A stretch of 64,000 bases of DNA, from NCBI RefSeq assembly GCF_020734105.1, contig NZ_JAJAFR010000005.1, positions 124,001 to 188,000 on the forward strand. The letters are read 5' to 3'. Shown one piece after another: positions 1-9,772 of this stretch. The notes under the pieces were generated by a model. That model worked only from the letters and a program-made list of their open reading frames with translations, was not told where the DNA came from and searched no databases. How positions within the stretch are numbered: the stretch's first letter is position 1; each line of letters opens with the position of its first letter. Origin of the DNA: Alkalihalobacillus deserti (GTDB lineage Bacteria; Bacillota; Bacilli; Bacillales; Bacillaceae_D). The position numbers and the translations under genes are program-made.

Positions 1-106
1 TGATGGGACGAAGGCAAAAGAAGTAGAAGAAGCTGTACAAACGCTTGATTTAGTTGAAATCTTAGAAAAATCTTTAATAAAGCAGGAAAATGAACTAGTT
101 CACTAG
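1..106 (+). CDS. C-terminal end of an upstream gene (possible FadF/YwjF-like Fe-S protein)
   Basis: An open frame enters from the left edge and ends at TAG 104-106, giving 34 residues that end ...LDLVEILEKSL followed by a charged tail. The helix-like ending resembles the C terminus of heterodisulfide-reductase-type (Fe-S) proteins. In B. subtilis such a gene (ywjF/fadF) sits beside acdA and rpoE, so synteny suggests an electron-transfer partner for the acyl-CoA dehydrogenases. No cluster-binding cysteines are in the visible part, so the name is inference from context only. The coding frame itself is clear up to the stop. Confidence 0.45.
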   Translation, partial: DGTKAKEVEEAVQTLDLVEILEKSLIKQENELVH

Positions 107-131
107 AATAAAATAGAAAAGGCTTTCATAG

Positions 132-180
132 GATGATATCAAGCCCACTTCTATCGAAGAAGCAGGGCTTGATGTTCATC
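132..180 (+). terminator. long hairpin downstream of the first gene
   Basis: ATCAAGCCC (138-146) pairs with GGGCTTGAT (165-173). GATGA and TCATC extend the stem outward and CTTC/GAAG pairs inside it. No U-tract follows, so it may be a weak terminator, an RNA-stabilising hairpin, or a relic of a palindromic repeat. Confidence 0.45.
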
Positions 181-186
181 ACAATT

Positions 187-202
187 CCGAACGAGCGTTC
201 AG
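187..202. promoter_or_regulatory. candidate operator of a TetR-type fatty-acid regulator
   Basis: CCGAACGAGCGTTCAG contains the 12-bp palindrome GAACG-AG-CGTTC just upstream of the thiolase gene. Its size and symmetry suit a TetR-family repressor of fatty-acid degradation. The TetR gene at 5341 is the natural candidate to bind it. No second full copy was found in the cluster. Confidence 0.4.
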
Positions 203-243
203 TCAGAGGGCGTACGATCTAAATATAGAGAGGCAGTGAGCAG

Positions 244-1422
244 ATGGTGAGAACAGTGATTGTTAGTGGGGCGAGAACACCCTTTGCAAAATTTGGTGGC
301 GCATTAAGTAGCTTGAGCGCTTCAGAGCTTGGAGGGTTAGCGATTAAGGAAACATTGAAGCGAGCTAGTTGGTCTGGTGATCAAGTAGATGAATTAATTC
401 TTGGAAATGTGCTGCAAGCTGGGCAAGGGCAACTTCCATCACGGCAAGCTGCTCACTCAGCAGGACTGCCTTGGCCCGTTAAAACAGAAACAATTAATAA
501 AGTGTGTGCTTCTGGTATGAGAAGCGTCACGCTTGGCGATCAAGCGATTCGTTTAGGAGAAGCTGAGGTCGTCGTTGCAGGTGGGATGGAGTCAATGAGT
601 AACGCGCCGTACTATCTCCCGAATGCAAGGTGGGGCACGCGGATGGGGAATAGTCAGATGATTGATGGACTCGTTCATGACGGGTTAACCTGCTCATTCC
701 GGGATGTTCATATGGGCACGTACGGAAGTGATGTTGCGCGTGAGCTAGGTATTACGAGAGAACAACAAGATGAGTGGGCCTATAGAAGTCATCAAAAAGC
801 GATTACCGCGATTGAATCTGGCAAACTAGCAGATGAAATAGCCATCGTTCCAGTTCCACAGCGTAAAGGAGAACCAATCTTAGTCGACCGAGATGAAGCG
901 CCGCGTAAAGATACGTCGGTTGAGTCGTTGACGAAGCTTAAACCCGTCTTTTCAAAAGATGGAACGATTACAGCAGGAAATGCACCAGGGATTAATGATG
1001 GGGCTGCTGCTCTCTTGCTAATGTCAGAGAACAAGGCTAAAGAAGCAGGACTTACACCACTCGCGACGATTGTCGCTCATACTGCACTCGCAACAAAGCC
1101 TGAGGATTTCCCGAAAACACCAGGACTTGTTATCAATCAATTGCTGGAGAAAACGGGTTTAACTGCAGAGGAAATCTCTCTTTTTGAAATAAACGAAGCC
1201 TTTGCGGCAGTTGCATTAGCGAGTCAGCAAATTGCAGGGCTTGACGCAGAGAAAATTAATGTAAATGGAGGAGCCGTTGCCCTTGGTCATCCGATTGGTG
1301 CAAGTGGAGCACGAATTATATTAACGCTTGCTTATGAATTGCAAAGAAGAGGTGGTGGACTTGGCATTGCGGCGATTTGTAGTGGTGGTGGGCAAGGAGA
1401 CGCTGTTTTAATAGAAGTTTAG
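244..1422 (+). CDS. mmgA: acetyl-CoA C-acyltransferase (thiolase)
   Basis: 392 residues, the normal length for a biosynthetic/degradative thiolase II. Cytoplasmic; it interconverts two acetyl-CoA with acetoacetyl-CoA plus CoA, or cleaves 3-ketoacyl-CoA in beta-oxidation. Active-site Cys88 lies in NKVCASGM, His349 in GHPIGASG, and the second catalytic Cys379 in [14 protein letters not shown] is also present. The ATG at 244 follows a purine-rich GAGGCAGTGAG. It starts a run of acyl-CoA genes and ends 10 bp before the 3-hydroxyacyl-CoA dehydrogenase, so they are probably cotranscribed. A palindromic operator lies 50 bp upstream. The symbol follows B. subtilis mmgA; it could equally be named atoB or thlA. 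Confidence 0.9.
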   Translation: MVRTVIVSGARTPFAKFGGALSSLSASELGGLAIKETLKRASWSGDQVDELILGNVLQAGQGQLPSRQAAHSAGLPWPVKTETINKVCASGMRSVTLGDQAIRLGEAEVVVAGGMESMSNAPYYLPNARWGTRMGNSQMIDGLVHDGLTCSFRDVHMGTYGSDVARELGITREQQDEWAYRSHQKAITAIESGKLADEIAIVPVPQRKGEPILVDRDEAPRKDTSVESLTKLKPVFSKDGTITAGNAPGINDGAAALLLMSENKAKEAGLTPLATIVAHTALATKPEDFPKTPGLVINQLLEKTGLTAEEISLFEINEAFAAVALASQQIAGLDAEKINVNGGAVALGHPIGASGARIILTLAYELQRRGGGLGIAAICSGGGQGDAVLIEV

Positions 1423-1432
1423 GGGGAGATAA

Positions 1433-2287
1433 ATGATGGAGATAAAAAAAGTAATGGTGATCGGTGCTGGTCAAATGGGTTCTGGGATTGCTCAGGTTCA
1501 TGCAATGGCTGGAATTGAAGTCATACTTCATGATTTAAAGGGAGAATTTGTAGAGCGAGGGCTCGCTTCGATCACGAAAGATCTATCGAGACAAGTTGAA
1601 AAAAAGCGCATGTCTGAGGAAGAAAAAATAAAAATCATTGAGAGGATTCAGCTGTCAACGGATTTAAACAATGCAAATGATGTCGATCTGGTGATTGAAG
1701 CAGCGGTGGAAAATATGAAGATTAAATCTAACCTTTTTGCTGAGCTTGATGAGATTGTCCCTACACATGCCATTTTAGCAACGAATACATCCTCACTCCC
1801 GATTACTGAAATAGCAGCAGCCACAAGTCGACCAGAAAAAGTGATTGGGATGCACTTTATGAACCCAGTTCCAGTGATGAAGCTTGTTGAAGTGATCCGA
1901 GGTCTTGCTACTGCCGATGACGTATACGAAGTTGTGGAAGCGTTATCACGAAGGCTCGGTAAAACACCTGTAGAAGTAAACGACTTTCCGGGATTTGTCT
2001 CAAATCGAATTTTAATGCCGATGATCAACGAAGCGATTTTCACGGTGTATGAAGGGGTTGCCACTCCCGAAGCAGTCGACGAAGTCATGAAGCTAGGTAT
2101 GAACCACCCGATGGGACCTCTGACACTAGCAGATTTTATTGGACTTGATACATGCCTTTATATTATGGAAACATTACATGAAGGCTTTGGTGACGATAAA
2201 TACCGTCCATGTCCGTTATTGCGTAAATATGTGAAAGCAGGATGGTTAGGGAAGAAATCGGGGCGTGGGTTTTATCAGTATGAGTAG
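1433..2287 (+). CDS. mmgB: 3-hydroxybutyryl-CoA dehydrogenase
   Basis: 284 residues, full length for the short 3-hydroxyacyl-CoA dehydrogenase family. It oxidises (S)-3-hydroxybutyryl-CoA to acetoacetyl-CoA with NAD(P). The Rossmann motif GAGQMGSG is at residues 11-18; the catalytic His is in GMHFMNPVP and the substrate-site Asn in FPGFVSNRI. The start is ATGATG after GGGGGAG; the second ATG (1436) has slightly better spacing. It directly follows the thiolase, with which it forms two consecutive beta-oxidation steps. No anomaly seen. Confidence 0.9.
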   Translation: MMEIKKVMVIGAGQMGSGIAQVHAMAGIEVILHDLKGEFVERGLASITKDLSRQVEKKRMSEEEKIKIIERIQLSTDLNNANDVDLVIEAAVENMKIKSNLFAELDEIVPTHAILATNTSSLPITEIAAATSRPEKVIGMHFMNPVPVMKLVEVIRGLATADDVYEVVEALSRRLGKTPVEVNDFPGFVSNRILMPMINEAIFTVYEGVATPEAVDEVMKLGMNHPMGPLTLADFIGLDTCLYIMETLHEGFGDDKYRPCPLLRKYVKAGWLGKKSGRGFYQYE

Positions 2288-2459
2288 AGTTTGAAAGTAA
2301 GAAATGCTTTGTTTTGCTAGCGTACATTTGGAGTTTAATCGTAACTTTACGCAAAGCCCACAGACTTCTAATGGGTGGAAAATCATAAGAGAGCTCTCCC
2401 GAAATTACGCTATGTGTCATAGCTGTCTTAATAGAAAGCAGTCGCTTTGAGGTTTTTCC

Positions 2460-2600
2460 GGAAAGGTAAAGTTTGACCTTGGCAATGGTATTTCGCTGCG
2501 TGCGAGCTAGGAGAAACCCACTCCTAGCAGACTTGAAAGACTGCAGTGGCCCTAAACATTGCTTCGGGACTTCTCAAGATAGGTAAAATTGGACCTTTCC
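2460..2600. repeat. structured intergenic repeat element, copy R1
   Basis: This 346-base gap (2288-2633) has no gene but holds a hairpin-rich element. The core 2481-2562 runs from GGCAATGG to ACATTGC. Its inner stem is GCTAGGAG (2506-2513) with CTCCTAGC (2521-2528). Flanking arms 2460-2478 and 2582-2600 are imperfect inverted repeats of each other (15 of 19 positions). It lies in the same orientation as the copy at 45.86 kb and opposite to those at 16.9 and 28.7 kb. It could be a mobile palindromic element or a conserved RNA structure. Confidence 0.6.
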
Positions 2601-2633
2601 TGAGAAATCTCTACTTCAAAGGGGGTGCAAGTG

Positions 2634-3776
2634 ATGAACTTGCGTTTTACAGATGAGCAAGAAATGATGAGGAGAATGGTTCAGGAATTTGCAAAAAAGG
2701 AAATTACCCCGTTTATTTCCGAAATGGAAGAGCATGAGACATTTCCGAGACCGGTCATTGAAAAAATGAGTGAACTTGGGATTATGGGCATTCCAATTCC
2801 AAAGCAATACGGTGGCTCAGAAATGGATTTTACCTCTTATATTATTGCCATACATGAATTATCAAAGGTGAGTGCTACGGTTGGTGTCATTTTATCGGTT
2901 CATACATCGGTCGGTACTAATCCAATTTTATATTTCGGAACGGAAGAACAAAAGCAAAAATATATTCCTAAGTTAGCAACCGGACTTTTTTTAGGGGCGT
3001 TTGGCTTAACGGAACCGGGAGCAGGATCAGATGCAGCGCGTTTGAAAACAACCGCAGTCAAAGATGGCGATTCCTACATTCTAAATGGATCGAAAGTGTT
3101 TATTACAAACGGCGGGGAAGCCGATACGTACATCATCTTTGCCACAACTGCTCCAGGAACAGGAGCCAAGGGGATTTCGGCATTTATTGTTGAAAAAGAT
3201 ACGCCAGGTTTTAAGATCGGAAAGAAAGAAAAGAAGATGGGTTTGCATGGTTCCAATACAACTGGACTTATTTTTGAAGATGCACGTATTCCAGTTGGCA
3301 ACCTTCTTGGGCAAAAGGGGGAGGGCTTTAAAATTGCGATGGCTAATCTTGACTTAGGACGGATTGGGATTGCGGCTCAATCATTAGGTATAGCAGAAGC
3401 TGCTTTTGAAGCAGCTGTTGCGTGGGCAAAAGAACGCAAACAATTTGGTAAAGCGATTGGCTTCCAACAGGGCGTGGCTTTTAAACTCGCTGAAATGGCA
3501 ACCAAAATTGAAGCAGCCAAACTGTTAACCTATCGAGCTGCTAATTTAAAAGATAATGGCATGCATTGTGGACAGGAAGCCTCCATGGCCAAGTTGTATG
3601 CATCGAGAACTGCCGTTGAAGTGGCGATTGGAGCAGTCCAGGTATTTGGTGGGTATGGCTATACAAAGGAGTATCCCGTCGAACGATTTTTCCGCGATGC
3701 GAAAGTATGTGAGATCTATGAGGGTACAAGTGAAATTCAACGACTCGTTATCAGCAAACAGTTATTGTCAAACTAA
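2634..3776 (+). CDS. acyl-CoA dehydrogenase (first of a tandem pair)
   Basis: 380 residues. Oxidises a short-chain or branched acyl-CoA to the 2-enoyl-CoA and passes electrons to ETF; cytoplasmic, FAD-dependent. FAD/substrate signatures are FGLTEPGAGSDA and the C-terminal [18 protein letters not shown]. The catalytic Glu is in IYEGTSEIQRL. A GTG at 2625 is in frame, but ATG 2634 has AAGGGGGTG at proper spacing and matches the N terminus of the neighbour paralogue. It lies 12 bp upstream of a second acyl-CoA dehydrogenase of identical length, so the two probably arose by duplication and then specialised in chain length or branching. The exact substrate is not readable. Confidence 0.9.
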   Translation: MNLRFTDEQEMMRRMVQEFAKKEITPFISEMEEHETFPRPVIEKMSELGIMGIPIPKQYGGSEMDFTSYIIAIHELSKVSATVGVILSVHTSVGTNPILYFGTEEQKQKYIPKLATGLFLGAFGLTEPGAGSDAARLKTTAVKDGDSYILNGSKVFITNGGEADTYIIFATTAPGTGAKGISAFIVEKDTPGFKIGKKEKKMGLHGSNTTGLIFEDARIPVGNLLGQKGEGFKIAMANLDLGRIGIAAQSLGIAEAAFEAAVAWAKERKQFGKAIGFQQGVAFKLAEMATKIEAAKLLTYRAANLKDNGMHCGQEASMAKLYASRTAVEVAIGAVQVFGGYGYTKEYPVERFFRDAKVCEIYEGTSEIQRLVISKQLLSN

Positions 3777-3788
3777 GGGGGAAATAAG

Positions 3789-4931
3789 ATGAATTTTCTT
3801 TTAACAGAAGAGCAAGAGATGATCCGAAAAATGGTACGTGATTTTGCCAATAAAGAGGTGGCTCCATCGGCTGCGGAACGTGACGAGGAAGAGCGTTTTG
3901 ATCGAGTGATTTTTGATAAGATGGCGGAGTTAGGTTTAACGGGCATTCCATGGCCAGAAGAATACGGTGGAATTGGAGCTGATTACATGAGTTATGTGAT
4001 CGCTGTTGAAGAGCTGTCTCGCGTCTGTGCGTCAACAGGTGTCACCTTGTCAGCTCATACGTCACTTGCAGGTTGGCCGATCTACAAATTCGGGAACGAA
4101 GAGCAGAAACAAACGTATTTACGCGCTTTAGCGGAAGGAACGAAGATCGGCGCATACGGATTGACGGAACCAGGTTCAGGGTCAGATGCAGCGGCAATGA
4201 AAACAACAGCCGTATTAGACGGAGATCATTATGTGTTAAATGGCTCAAAAATTTTCATAACAAATGGAGGCGTTGCAGACATTTACGTTGTATTTGCTGT
4301 CACCGATCCGAGCGCTCGTTATAAAGGAGTCACCGCCTTTATTGTAGATGTGAATACCCCAGGTTTCTCAGTTGGAAAGAAAGAAAAAAAGTTAGGGATC
4401 CGCTCATCACCAACAACGACGATCATCTTTGAAGGTTGCCGCGTTCCAGTAGCTAATCGCCTCGGTGCTGAAGGAGAAGGATTTAAAATAGCAATGATGA
4501 CGCTTGATGGAGGGCGTAACGGCATTGCCGCTCAAGCAGTCGGAATTGCGCAAGGAGCGTTAGATGCTTCGACTGAATATGCGAAAGAACGCAAGCAATT
4601 CGGTAAATCGATTGGCGCCCAACAGGGAATTGCCTTTAAAATTGCTGATATGGCGACGAAAATTGAAGCAAGTCGCTTGCTTACTTATCAAGCTGCATGG
4701 AAAGAAAGCGAAGGTCTTTCATACGGAAAAGAATCGGCGATGTCGAAGCTCTTCGCAGGTGATACAGCGATGGAAGTAACGGTTGAAGCCGTTCAAGTAT
4801 TCGGTGGCTATGGGTACACGAAGGAATACGCTGTCGAGCGCTTTATGCGCGATGCCAAGATTACGCAAATTTACGAGGGAACCAATGAAATTCAGCGTTT
4901 GGTTATTTCAAAGATGTTACTGACTGATTGA
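3789..4931 (+). CDS. acdA: acyl-CoA dehydrogenase (second of a tandem pair)
   Basis: 380 residues, collinear with the preceding gene from [11 protein letters not shown] to the end. Contains [34 protein letters not shown] and the catalytic Glu in [14 protein letters not shown] flavoprotein feeding electrons to ETF in acyl-CoA (possibly isobutyryl- or butyryl-CoA) oxidation. ATG 3789 follows GGGGGAAATAAG. By synteny (acyl-CoA dehydrogenase near rpoE-pyrG) this copy or its neighbour corresponds to B. subtilis acdA; which one is orthologous cannot be decided by eye. It closes the run of co-directional genes before a 409-base gap. Confidence 0.88.
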   Translation: MNFLLTEEQEMIRKMVRDFANKEVAPSAAERDEEERFDRVIFDKMAELGLTGIPWPEEYGGIGADYMSYVIAVEELSRVCASTGVTLSAHTSLAGWPIYKFGNEEQKQTYLRALAEGTKIGAYGLTEPGSGSDAAAMKTTAVLDGDHYVLNGSKIFITNGGVADIYVVFAVTDPSARYKGVTAFIVDVNTPGFSVGKKEKKLGIRSSPTTTIIFEGCRVPVANRLGAEGEGFKIAMMTLDGGRNGIAAQAVGIAQGALDASTEYAKERKQFGKSIGAQQGIAFKIADMATKIEASRLLTYQAAWKESEGLSYGKESAMSKLFAGDTAMEVTVEAVQVFGGYGYTKEYAVERFMRDAKITQIYEGTNEIQRLVISKMLLTD

Positions 4932-5013
4932 TGTAAGGAATGTATAAAACGACTTGTAAGCTCTAGCGTGGAGTGGGAGCAAGGGCATTCATATAAGACG
5001 GAAAGTCGCTATT

Positions 5014-5160
5014 ATGAACGGAGAGGTCGCTAATAAAAGTGAAGTTGCCGGAAAAGTGCAGGAAGTTGCCGGAATATCAGCTGAAGTTGCTGGAAAGTTA
5101 CCGGAAGTTGCTGGAATGCTTACTGAAGTTGCCGGAAAGGCAACAAAAGCCTACGAATAA
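5014..5160 (+). CDS. possible small heptad-repeat protein (EVAG repeats)
   Basis: ATG 5014 opens a 48-codon frame whose centre is five 7-residue repeats: EVAGKVQ, EVAGISA, EVAGKLP, EVAGMLT, EVAGKAT. It ends at TAA 5158. The same frame continues past the stop with IEVAGKLARAAEI up to TAA 5254-5256, so an originally longer protein may have been cut. The RBS is weak (GGAAAG). The unit is exactly 21 bp, which allows a coding role, but the related 41-bp repeats at 54.7 kb do not keep frame. Treat as an uncertain ORF on a DNA repeat. Confidence 0.25.
   Translation: MNGEVANKSEVAGKVQEVAGISAEVAGKLPEVAGMLTEVAGKATKAYE
5041..5145. repeat. five tandem 21-bp repeats, core GAAGTTGCYGGAA
   Basis: Units start at 5041, 5062, 5083, 5104 and 5125. 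All begin GAAGTTGC(C/T)GGAA, followed by 8 variable bases. The array lies in the 409-base gap between the acyl-CoA dehydrogenase and the TetR gene. The same core returns at 54.7 kb. The remainder of the gap (5161-5340) holds a further degenerate GAGGTGGCTGG unit and the upstream region of the TetR gene. Confidence 0.85.
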
Positions 5161-5340
5161 ATTGAGGTGGCTGGTAAACTAGCTCGGGCGGCTGAAATAT
5201 CATTGGAAGTGAAAGATAATGCCGTCGAAACACCATCCCACAGCCATTCACTTTAAAAAGATCTACCCTCTAATAGTGAGAAAGTATAGAACATTCTCAA
5301 AAGTTCTAGTATGCTTAGAGCAAACGAATGAGGAAGTAGG

Positions 5341-5973
5341 TTGGCAGAATTGAAAAAATCGGTTCCATCGATGGTTAAAGATCCGCAGCTCATTAAAAAA
5401 CGACGAGAGCAAATGGTCAAAGGAGCTGTCCGTCTATTCAAGCAAAAAGGATTCCATAAAACGACGACGAGAGAGATTGCTAAAGAATCTGGATTTAGCA
5501 TTGGTACCCTCTATGAATATATTGGATCTAAGGAAGATGTCCTATTTTTAGTGTGTGATTCGATTTATGATGAAGTAAGGGAACGTCTTGTTCATCAATT
5601 AGATACGAGTAGTAGGGGGATAACGCGACTTAAAAAAGCGATTGCTGCTTTTTTTCAGGTGATTCATGATATGCAAGATGAAGTGCTAGTCATGTATCAA
5701 GAAGCAAAGTCTCTTCCGAAAGAAGCTCTTTCTTATGTGTTAAGAAAGGAAATGGAAATGACAGAAATGATAGAAATGATCCTGCGTGATTCATTAAAAG
5801 AAGAAGCTATTTCTTTAACGGAAGAAAAAATAAAGTTAATCTCGCATAATATTCTGGTCCAAGCGCATATGTGGACATTTAGAAGATGGTCGATTCAAAA
5901 ACTTTATGGGTTAAAAGAATATACGGAACTACAAATAGAACAGCTGCTTCATGGAGTATATCGTCCTAATTAA
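5341..5973 (+). CDS. TetR/AcrR family transcriptional regulator
   Basis: 210 residues with the TetR N-terminal helix-turn-helix at about 41-66 ([24 protein letters not shown]) split over two helices, then a helical ligand-binding domain. Predicted dimeric repressor, probably sensing an acyl-CoA. The start is TTG 5341 after AGGAAG; the next in-frame ATG (5371) has no RBS and would remove N-terminal residues. It lies 14 bp upstream of icmF and is probably cotranscribed with it. The palindrome at 187-202 upstream of the thiolase gene is a plausible target. Ligand and regulon are inferred from neighbours only. Confidence 0.85.
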   Translation: MAELKKSVPSMVKDPQLIKKRREQMVKGAVRLFKQKGFHKTTTREIAKESGFSIGTLYEYIGSKEDVLFLVCDSIYDEVRERLVHQLDTSSRGITRLKKAIAAFFQVIHDMQDEVLVMYQEAKSLPKEALSYVLRKEMEMTEMIEMILRDSLKEEAISLTEEKIKLISHNILVQAHMWTFRRWSIQKLYGLKEYTELQIEQLLHGVYRPN

Positions 5974-5987
5974 GAGGAGAGATGAAG

Positions 5988-8900
5988 ATGGAAACAGCAC
6001 TATATCGTCCCAAAAATCATATTCGATTTGTAACGGCTTCTAGTTTATTTGATGGGCATGACGCCTCTATTAATATTATGAGAAGGATTTTACAAGCGAG
6101 TGGTGTGGAGGTCATTCACCTTGGCCACAACCGCTCTGTTGATGAGGTTGTAAGCGCTGCCATACAAGAGGATGTGCAAGGGATTGCGATTTCTTCCTAT
6201 CAAGGTGGGCATGTCGAATTTTTTAAATATTGTTACGAACTGCTGCAGGAAAAGGGAGCAGGGCATATTCGTATTTATGGGGGAGGAGGTGGAGTGATCA
6301 CGCCTCCAGAGATTGAAGAATTACATCAATACGGAATCGCGCGTATTTTCTCTCCAGAAGACGGAAGAAAGCACGGTCTCCAAGGGATGATTACCAAAAT
6401 GGTTGAAGAATGTGACTTTGCGACCGTTGAGCAAATTAACGATGAGATTGCTCAACTAAAAGATAAAAACAACCGTGCAATCGCGCGCTGTATTACACTA
6501 GCAGAACAATTTACAGAAGCAAAAAAAGAGACAGCTGTTGCATTGGAAGAATCCCTAACAAAAATTAAAGAGCTAGCAACAGACACACCTGTGCTCGGAA
6601 TTACGGGAACAGGAGGAGCTGGAAAAAGTTCTCTTACGGATGAACTTGTAAGACGTTTTTTATTTGAGTTCAAAGAAAAGACGATTGCCATCCTTTCCAT
6701 CGATCCGACGAAACAAAAAACGGGTGGAGCATTGCTCGGTGATCGCATTAGAATGAATTCGATTCATCATCCAAGAGTATTTATGAGAAGTTTAGCGACG
6801 CGCGGATCACGGACAGAAATCTCAGCCAGTATTTATGAAGCTATTTCTGTTGTGAAAGCAGCAGGCTATGATCTTGTAATTGTTGAAACGAGTGGAATTG
6901 GGCAAGGCGATGCTGAGATCTCAGAGATTGCGGATGTATCACTTTATGTGATGACAAGTGAATACGGCGCGCCTTCGCAGTTAGAGAAAATTGATATGAT
7001 TGATTTTGCCGATGTGATTGCGATCAATAAATTTGATCGTAAAGGTTCAGAAGACGCCTTAAGACATGTTCGAAAACAGTATCAACGGAGTCGTAATCGT
7101 TTTGAAGAACGACTTGAAGCGATGCCGGTCTATGGGACGATTGCGAGTCAATTCAACGATTTAGGCACGAATACGCTTTTTGCCGCGCTGATTCAAACCA
7201 TTGCAGAAAAGTGTAACAAGGACTGGGAAACATCGATTGAAACAAGTGCTGAAGTGCTTAAGCAAAATGTGATTATCCCACCAGCACAAACGCAATATTT
7301 ACGAGATATCGTTCAAACGGTTCGTGGATATAAGAAGATGACTGAGGAACAAGTAGAAGTGGCGCGAAAACTTTTTCAAATAACTGGAACGATCGATGCC
7401 CTCAAACAGCATCGATTAGATACAGAAGAAGTCATCACACAGCTCCACGAAACAAAAGCGCTCTATGAACAACAGTTACATCCAAGCTGTAAAGCGATCC
7501 TCGATAATTGGTCTGAGCTAAAAGAGGCGTATAGCAAAGATCAACTCATTACTAAGATTCGCGGTAAAGAAATTGTGACAGAGCTTACGAACGAAAGTTT
7601 ATCTGGCTTAAAAATCCCAAAAGTGGCTTTGCCGAAATTTGCTGACTGGGGCGAGATCCTAAGATGGTCGATGGAGGAAAATGTACCAGGAGCTTTTCCA
7701 TTTACAGCCGGTGTGTTTCCATTCAAACGAAAAGGAGAAGATCCTAAGCGACAGTTTGCCGGAGAGGGAACGCCAGAGCGGACGAACCGTCGTTTTCATT
7801 ATCTATCAAAAGATGATGAAGCAAAGCGGTTAAGTACAGCGTTTGATTCGGTCACATTGTACGGAGAAGACCCGGACTATCGCCCTGACATTTACGGGAA
7901 AGTAGGAGAGAGTGGCGTAAGCATCTGTACATTAGAAGATATGAAAAAGCTGTATGCAGGCTTTGACTTATGTGCGCCTTCCACCTCTGTCTCGATGACG
8001 ATTAACGGTCCGGCACCGATAATCCTTGCGATGTTTATGAATACAGCGATTGATCAGCAGCTAGAGCTCTTTGAACAAAAGGAAGGTCGTGCTCCAACTT
8101 TAGAAGAGAGTGAAAACATTCGAAGCGAGACGTTATCAACAGTTAGAGGAACGGTGCAAGCTGATATTCTCAAAGAAGATCAAGGCCAAAACACCTGTAT
8201 CTTCTCAACGGAATTTGCGCTGCGAATGATGGGAGACATTCAACAATATTTCATCGAGCATGATGTAAGAAATTATTATTCAGTTTCGATTTCGGGCTAT
8301 CACATTGCCGAAGCTGGAGCGAATCCGATTTCTCAGCTTGCCTTTACACTAGCAAATGGATTCACATACATCGAATACTATTTAAGCCGAGGCATGGATA
8401 TTAATAAATTTGCGCCTAACTTGTCGTTTTTCTTTAGCAACGGACTTGATCCCGAATACACGGTGATTGGTCGCGTGGCCCGGAAAATTTGGTCAACGGT
8501 TATGAAACATAAATATAAGGCTAACGAGCGAAGTCAGAAGTTGAAATATCACATTCAAACATCGGGTCGTTCACTTCATGCTCAGGAAATTGATTTTAAT
8601 GACATCCGCACAACGCTTCAAGCGTTAATGGCGATTTATGATAATTGTAACTCACTGCATACAAATGCTTATGACGAGGCGATTACGACACCTACTGAAA
8701 ACTCAGTGCGACGAGCGATGGCCATTCAAATGATCATTTCAAAAGAGCTTGGACTCGCAAAAAATGAAAATTCGCTGCAAGGTTCGTTTGTCATTGAAGA
8801 GCTTACTCACTTAGTTGAAGAGGCGGTTCTGAAAGAATTAGAGCAGATTAATGACCGCGGTGGAGTGCTAGGTGCAATGGAGACGCAATACCAACGCTCA

Positions 8901-9248
8901 AAAATTCAAGAAGAATCCATGTTTTACGAAATGAAAAAGCATACGGGAGAGCTTCCTATCATCGGTGTAAATACGTATCTTAACCCGAATCAGGAAGAAG
9001 AGGCAGGATTTGAACTAGAATTGGCGCGCGCAACAAAAGCAGAAAAGGAACAGCAGATCACACATTTACGCGAATTTCAAAACCAACATCGGGAAGCCGC
9101 TACACAAGCTCTGACGTCTTTACAAGAAGTGGCGGTGGCTGGTGGAAATATATTTGCTGAACTAATGAAGACGGTAAAAACAGCAAGCCTTGGTGAGATT
9201 ACCGGAGCTCTATACGAAGTAGGCGGTCAGTATCGTCGAAATATGTAA
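5988..9248 (+). CDS. icmF: fused isobutyryl-CoA mutase IcmF
   Basis: 1086 residues. An adenosylcobalamin enzyme interconverting isobutyryl-CoA and n-butyryl-CoA (other acyl-CoA pairs are possible), with its own GTPase chaperone. Domain order: B12-binding domain with the cobalamin-ligand motif DGHDASI near residue 22; MeaB-like G domain with P-loop GTGGAGKS (about 207-214) and AINKFDRKG for guanine; then the mutase TIM-barrel from about 540, with [10 protein letters not shown] and the Asn/Gly-rich [14 protein letters not shown] 5988 is preferred over ATG 5982, which would sit only 2 bases from the AGGAG. Placement after acyl-CoA dehydrogenases and a TetR gene supports branched-chain acyl-CoA metabolism. 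Confidence 0.93.
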   Translation: METALYRPKNHIRFVTASSLFDGHDASINIMRRILQASGVEVIHLGHNRSVDEVVSAAIQEDVQGIAISSYQGGHVEFFKYCYELLQEKGAGHIRIYGGGGGVITPPEIEELHQYGIARIFSPEDGRKHGLQGMITKMVEECDFATVEQINDEIAQLKDKNNRAIARCITLAEQFTEAKKETAVALEESLTKIKELATDTPVLGITGTGGAGKSSLTDELVRRFLFEFKEKTIAILSIDPTKQKTGGALLGDRIRMNSIHHPRVFMRSLATRGSRTEISASIYEAISVVKAAGYDLVIVETSGIGQGDAEISEIADVSLYVMTSEYGAPSQLEKIDMIDFADVIAINKFDRKGSEDALRHVRKQYQRSRNRFEERLEAMPVYGTIASQFNDLGTNTLFAALIQTIAEKCNKDWETSIETSAEVLKQNVIIPPAQTQYLRDIVQTVRGYKKMTEEQVEVARKLFQITGTIDALKQHRLDTEEVITQLHETKALYEQQLHPSCKAILDNWSELKEAYSKDQLITKIRGKEIVTELTNESLSGLKIPKVALPKFADWGEILRWSMEENVPGAFPFTAGVFPFKRKGEDPKRQFAGEGTPERTNRRFHYLSKDDEAKRLSTAFDSVTLYGEDPDYRPDIYGKVGESGVSICTLEDMKKLYAGFDLCAPSTSVSMTINGPAPIILAMFMNTAIDQQLELFEQKEGRAPTLEESENIRSETLSTVRGTVQADILKEDQGQNTCIFSTEFALRMMGDIQQYFIEHDVRNYYSVSISGYHIAEAGANPISQLAFTLANGFTYIEYYLSRGMDINKFAPNLSFFFSNGLDPEYTVIGRVARKIWSTVMKHKYKANERSQKLKYHIQTSGRSLHAQEIDFNDIRTTLQALMAIYDNCNSLHTNAYDEAITTPTENSVRRAMAIQMIISKELGLAKNENSLQGSFVIEELTHLVEEAVLKELEQINDRGGVLGAMETQYQRSKIQEESMFYEMKKHTGELPIIGVNTYLNPNQEEEAGFELELARATKAEKEQQITHLREFQNQHREAATQALTSLQEVAVAGGNIFAELMKTVKTASLGEITGALYEVGGQYRRNM

Positions 9249-9253
9249 AAGAG

Positions 9254-9293
9254 GAGAGGTTGTTTATAAGGTAACTTAGAACAACCTCTTTGC
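9254..9293 (+). terminator. terminator of icmF
   Basis: Stem AGAGGTTGTT with AACAACCTCT, ending in CTTTGCTCTTT. It follows icmF directly and separates the acyl-CoA cluster from the next transcription unit. Confidence 0.7.
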
Positions 9294-9350
9294 TCTTTAA
9301 AAACAAATAATAACAAACTTATTTTGACTTTCAAAACAAAACCGTTATTG

Positions 9351-9356
9351 TATAAT
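9351..9356 (+). promoter_or_regulatory. -10 box of the 9394 gene
   Basis: TATAAT lies 38 bases upstream of the small ORF. The -35 is ambiguous: TTGACT is 21 bp away and TTCAAA 15 bp. Confidence 0.4.
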
Positions 9357-9393
9357 ATAGGAAAGATGTAATCGGTGGGTAGGTGTAGACGAG

Positions 9394-9579
9394 ATGATGG
9401 AAAGGGAGCTTTACCAAAGGTATATTAACCGTGAGATTAAAAGAGATCTCCTTGATAGCGAAGGGACTTTGCTATTAAAGAAAGGATCTATCCTCACAGA
9501 ATCGATGCTTTCTAAATTAAATGTTCGAATTGATAAAATCGAAATGGTCACCCAAAACTCGTCGACGAGGCAAAAGTGA
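9394..9579 (+). CDS. small conserved-looking protein of unknown function
   Basis: 61 residues, soluble, rich in charged residues. The centre reads LLDSEGTLLLKKGSILTESMLSKL. That pattern (D-x-x-G-x-x-L-L-x-x-G-x-x-L-T) resembles the short strand-helix segment preceding HD-GYP phosphodiesterase domains, but no HD domain follows. ATGATG at 9394 follows a G-rich GGTGGGTAGGTG. It has its own promoter-like TATAAT at 9351 and sits alone between icmF and rpoE. I do not recognise a named family, and a free-standing role is unknown. Confidence 0.5.
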   Translation: MMERELYQRYINREIKRDLLDSEGTLLLKKGSILTESMLSKLNVRIDKIEMVTQNSSTRQK

Positions 9580-9772
9580 TCTTTTTATCAAACACCTTTT
9601 AGCTGTTGATTAACAAGGGAGTCAGTTCATTTTATTAAATTGGTTTGAAATCTCTAATATGTTTTATCTTCCATAACTAGCATAATCATTGGAAATGTGT
9701 TTATAATGAAAAGTATGTTTATTACAAGTTAGGACTACTACATAGAAGATTGATTGAAAGGACGTGTGGCCC

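Noticed and set aside
2163..2420. Antisense frame across the end of the 3-hydroxybutyryl-CoA dehydrogenase gene
   Set aside because: No recognisable domain or RBS; overlaps a well-supported gene.
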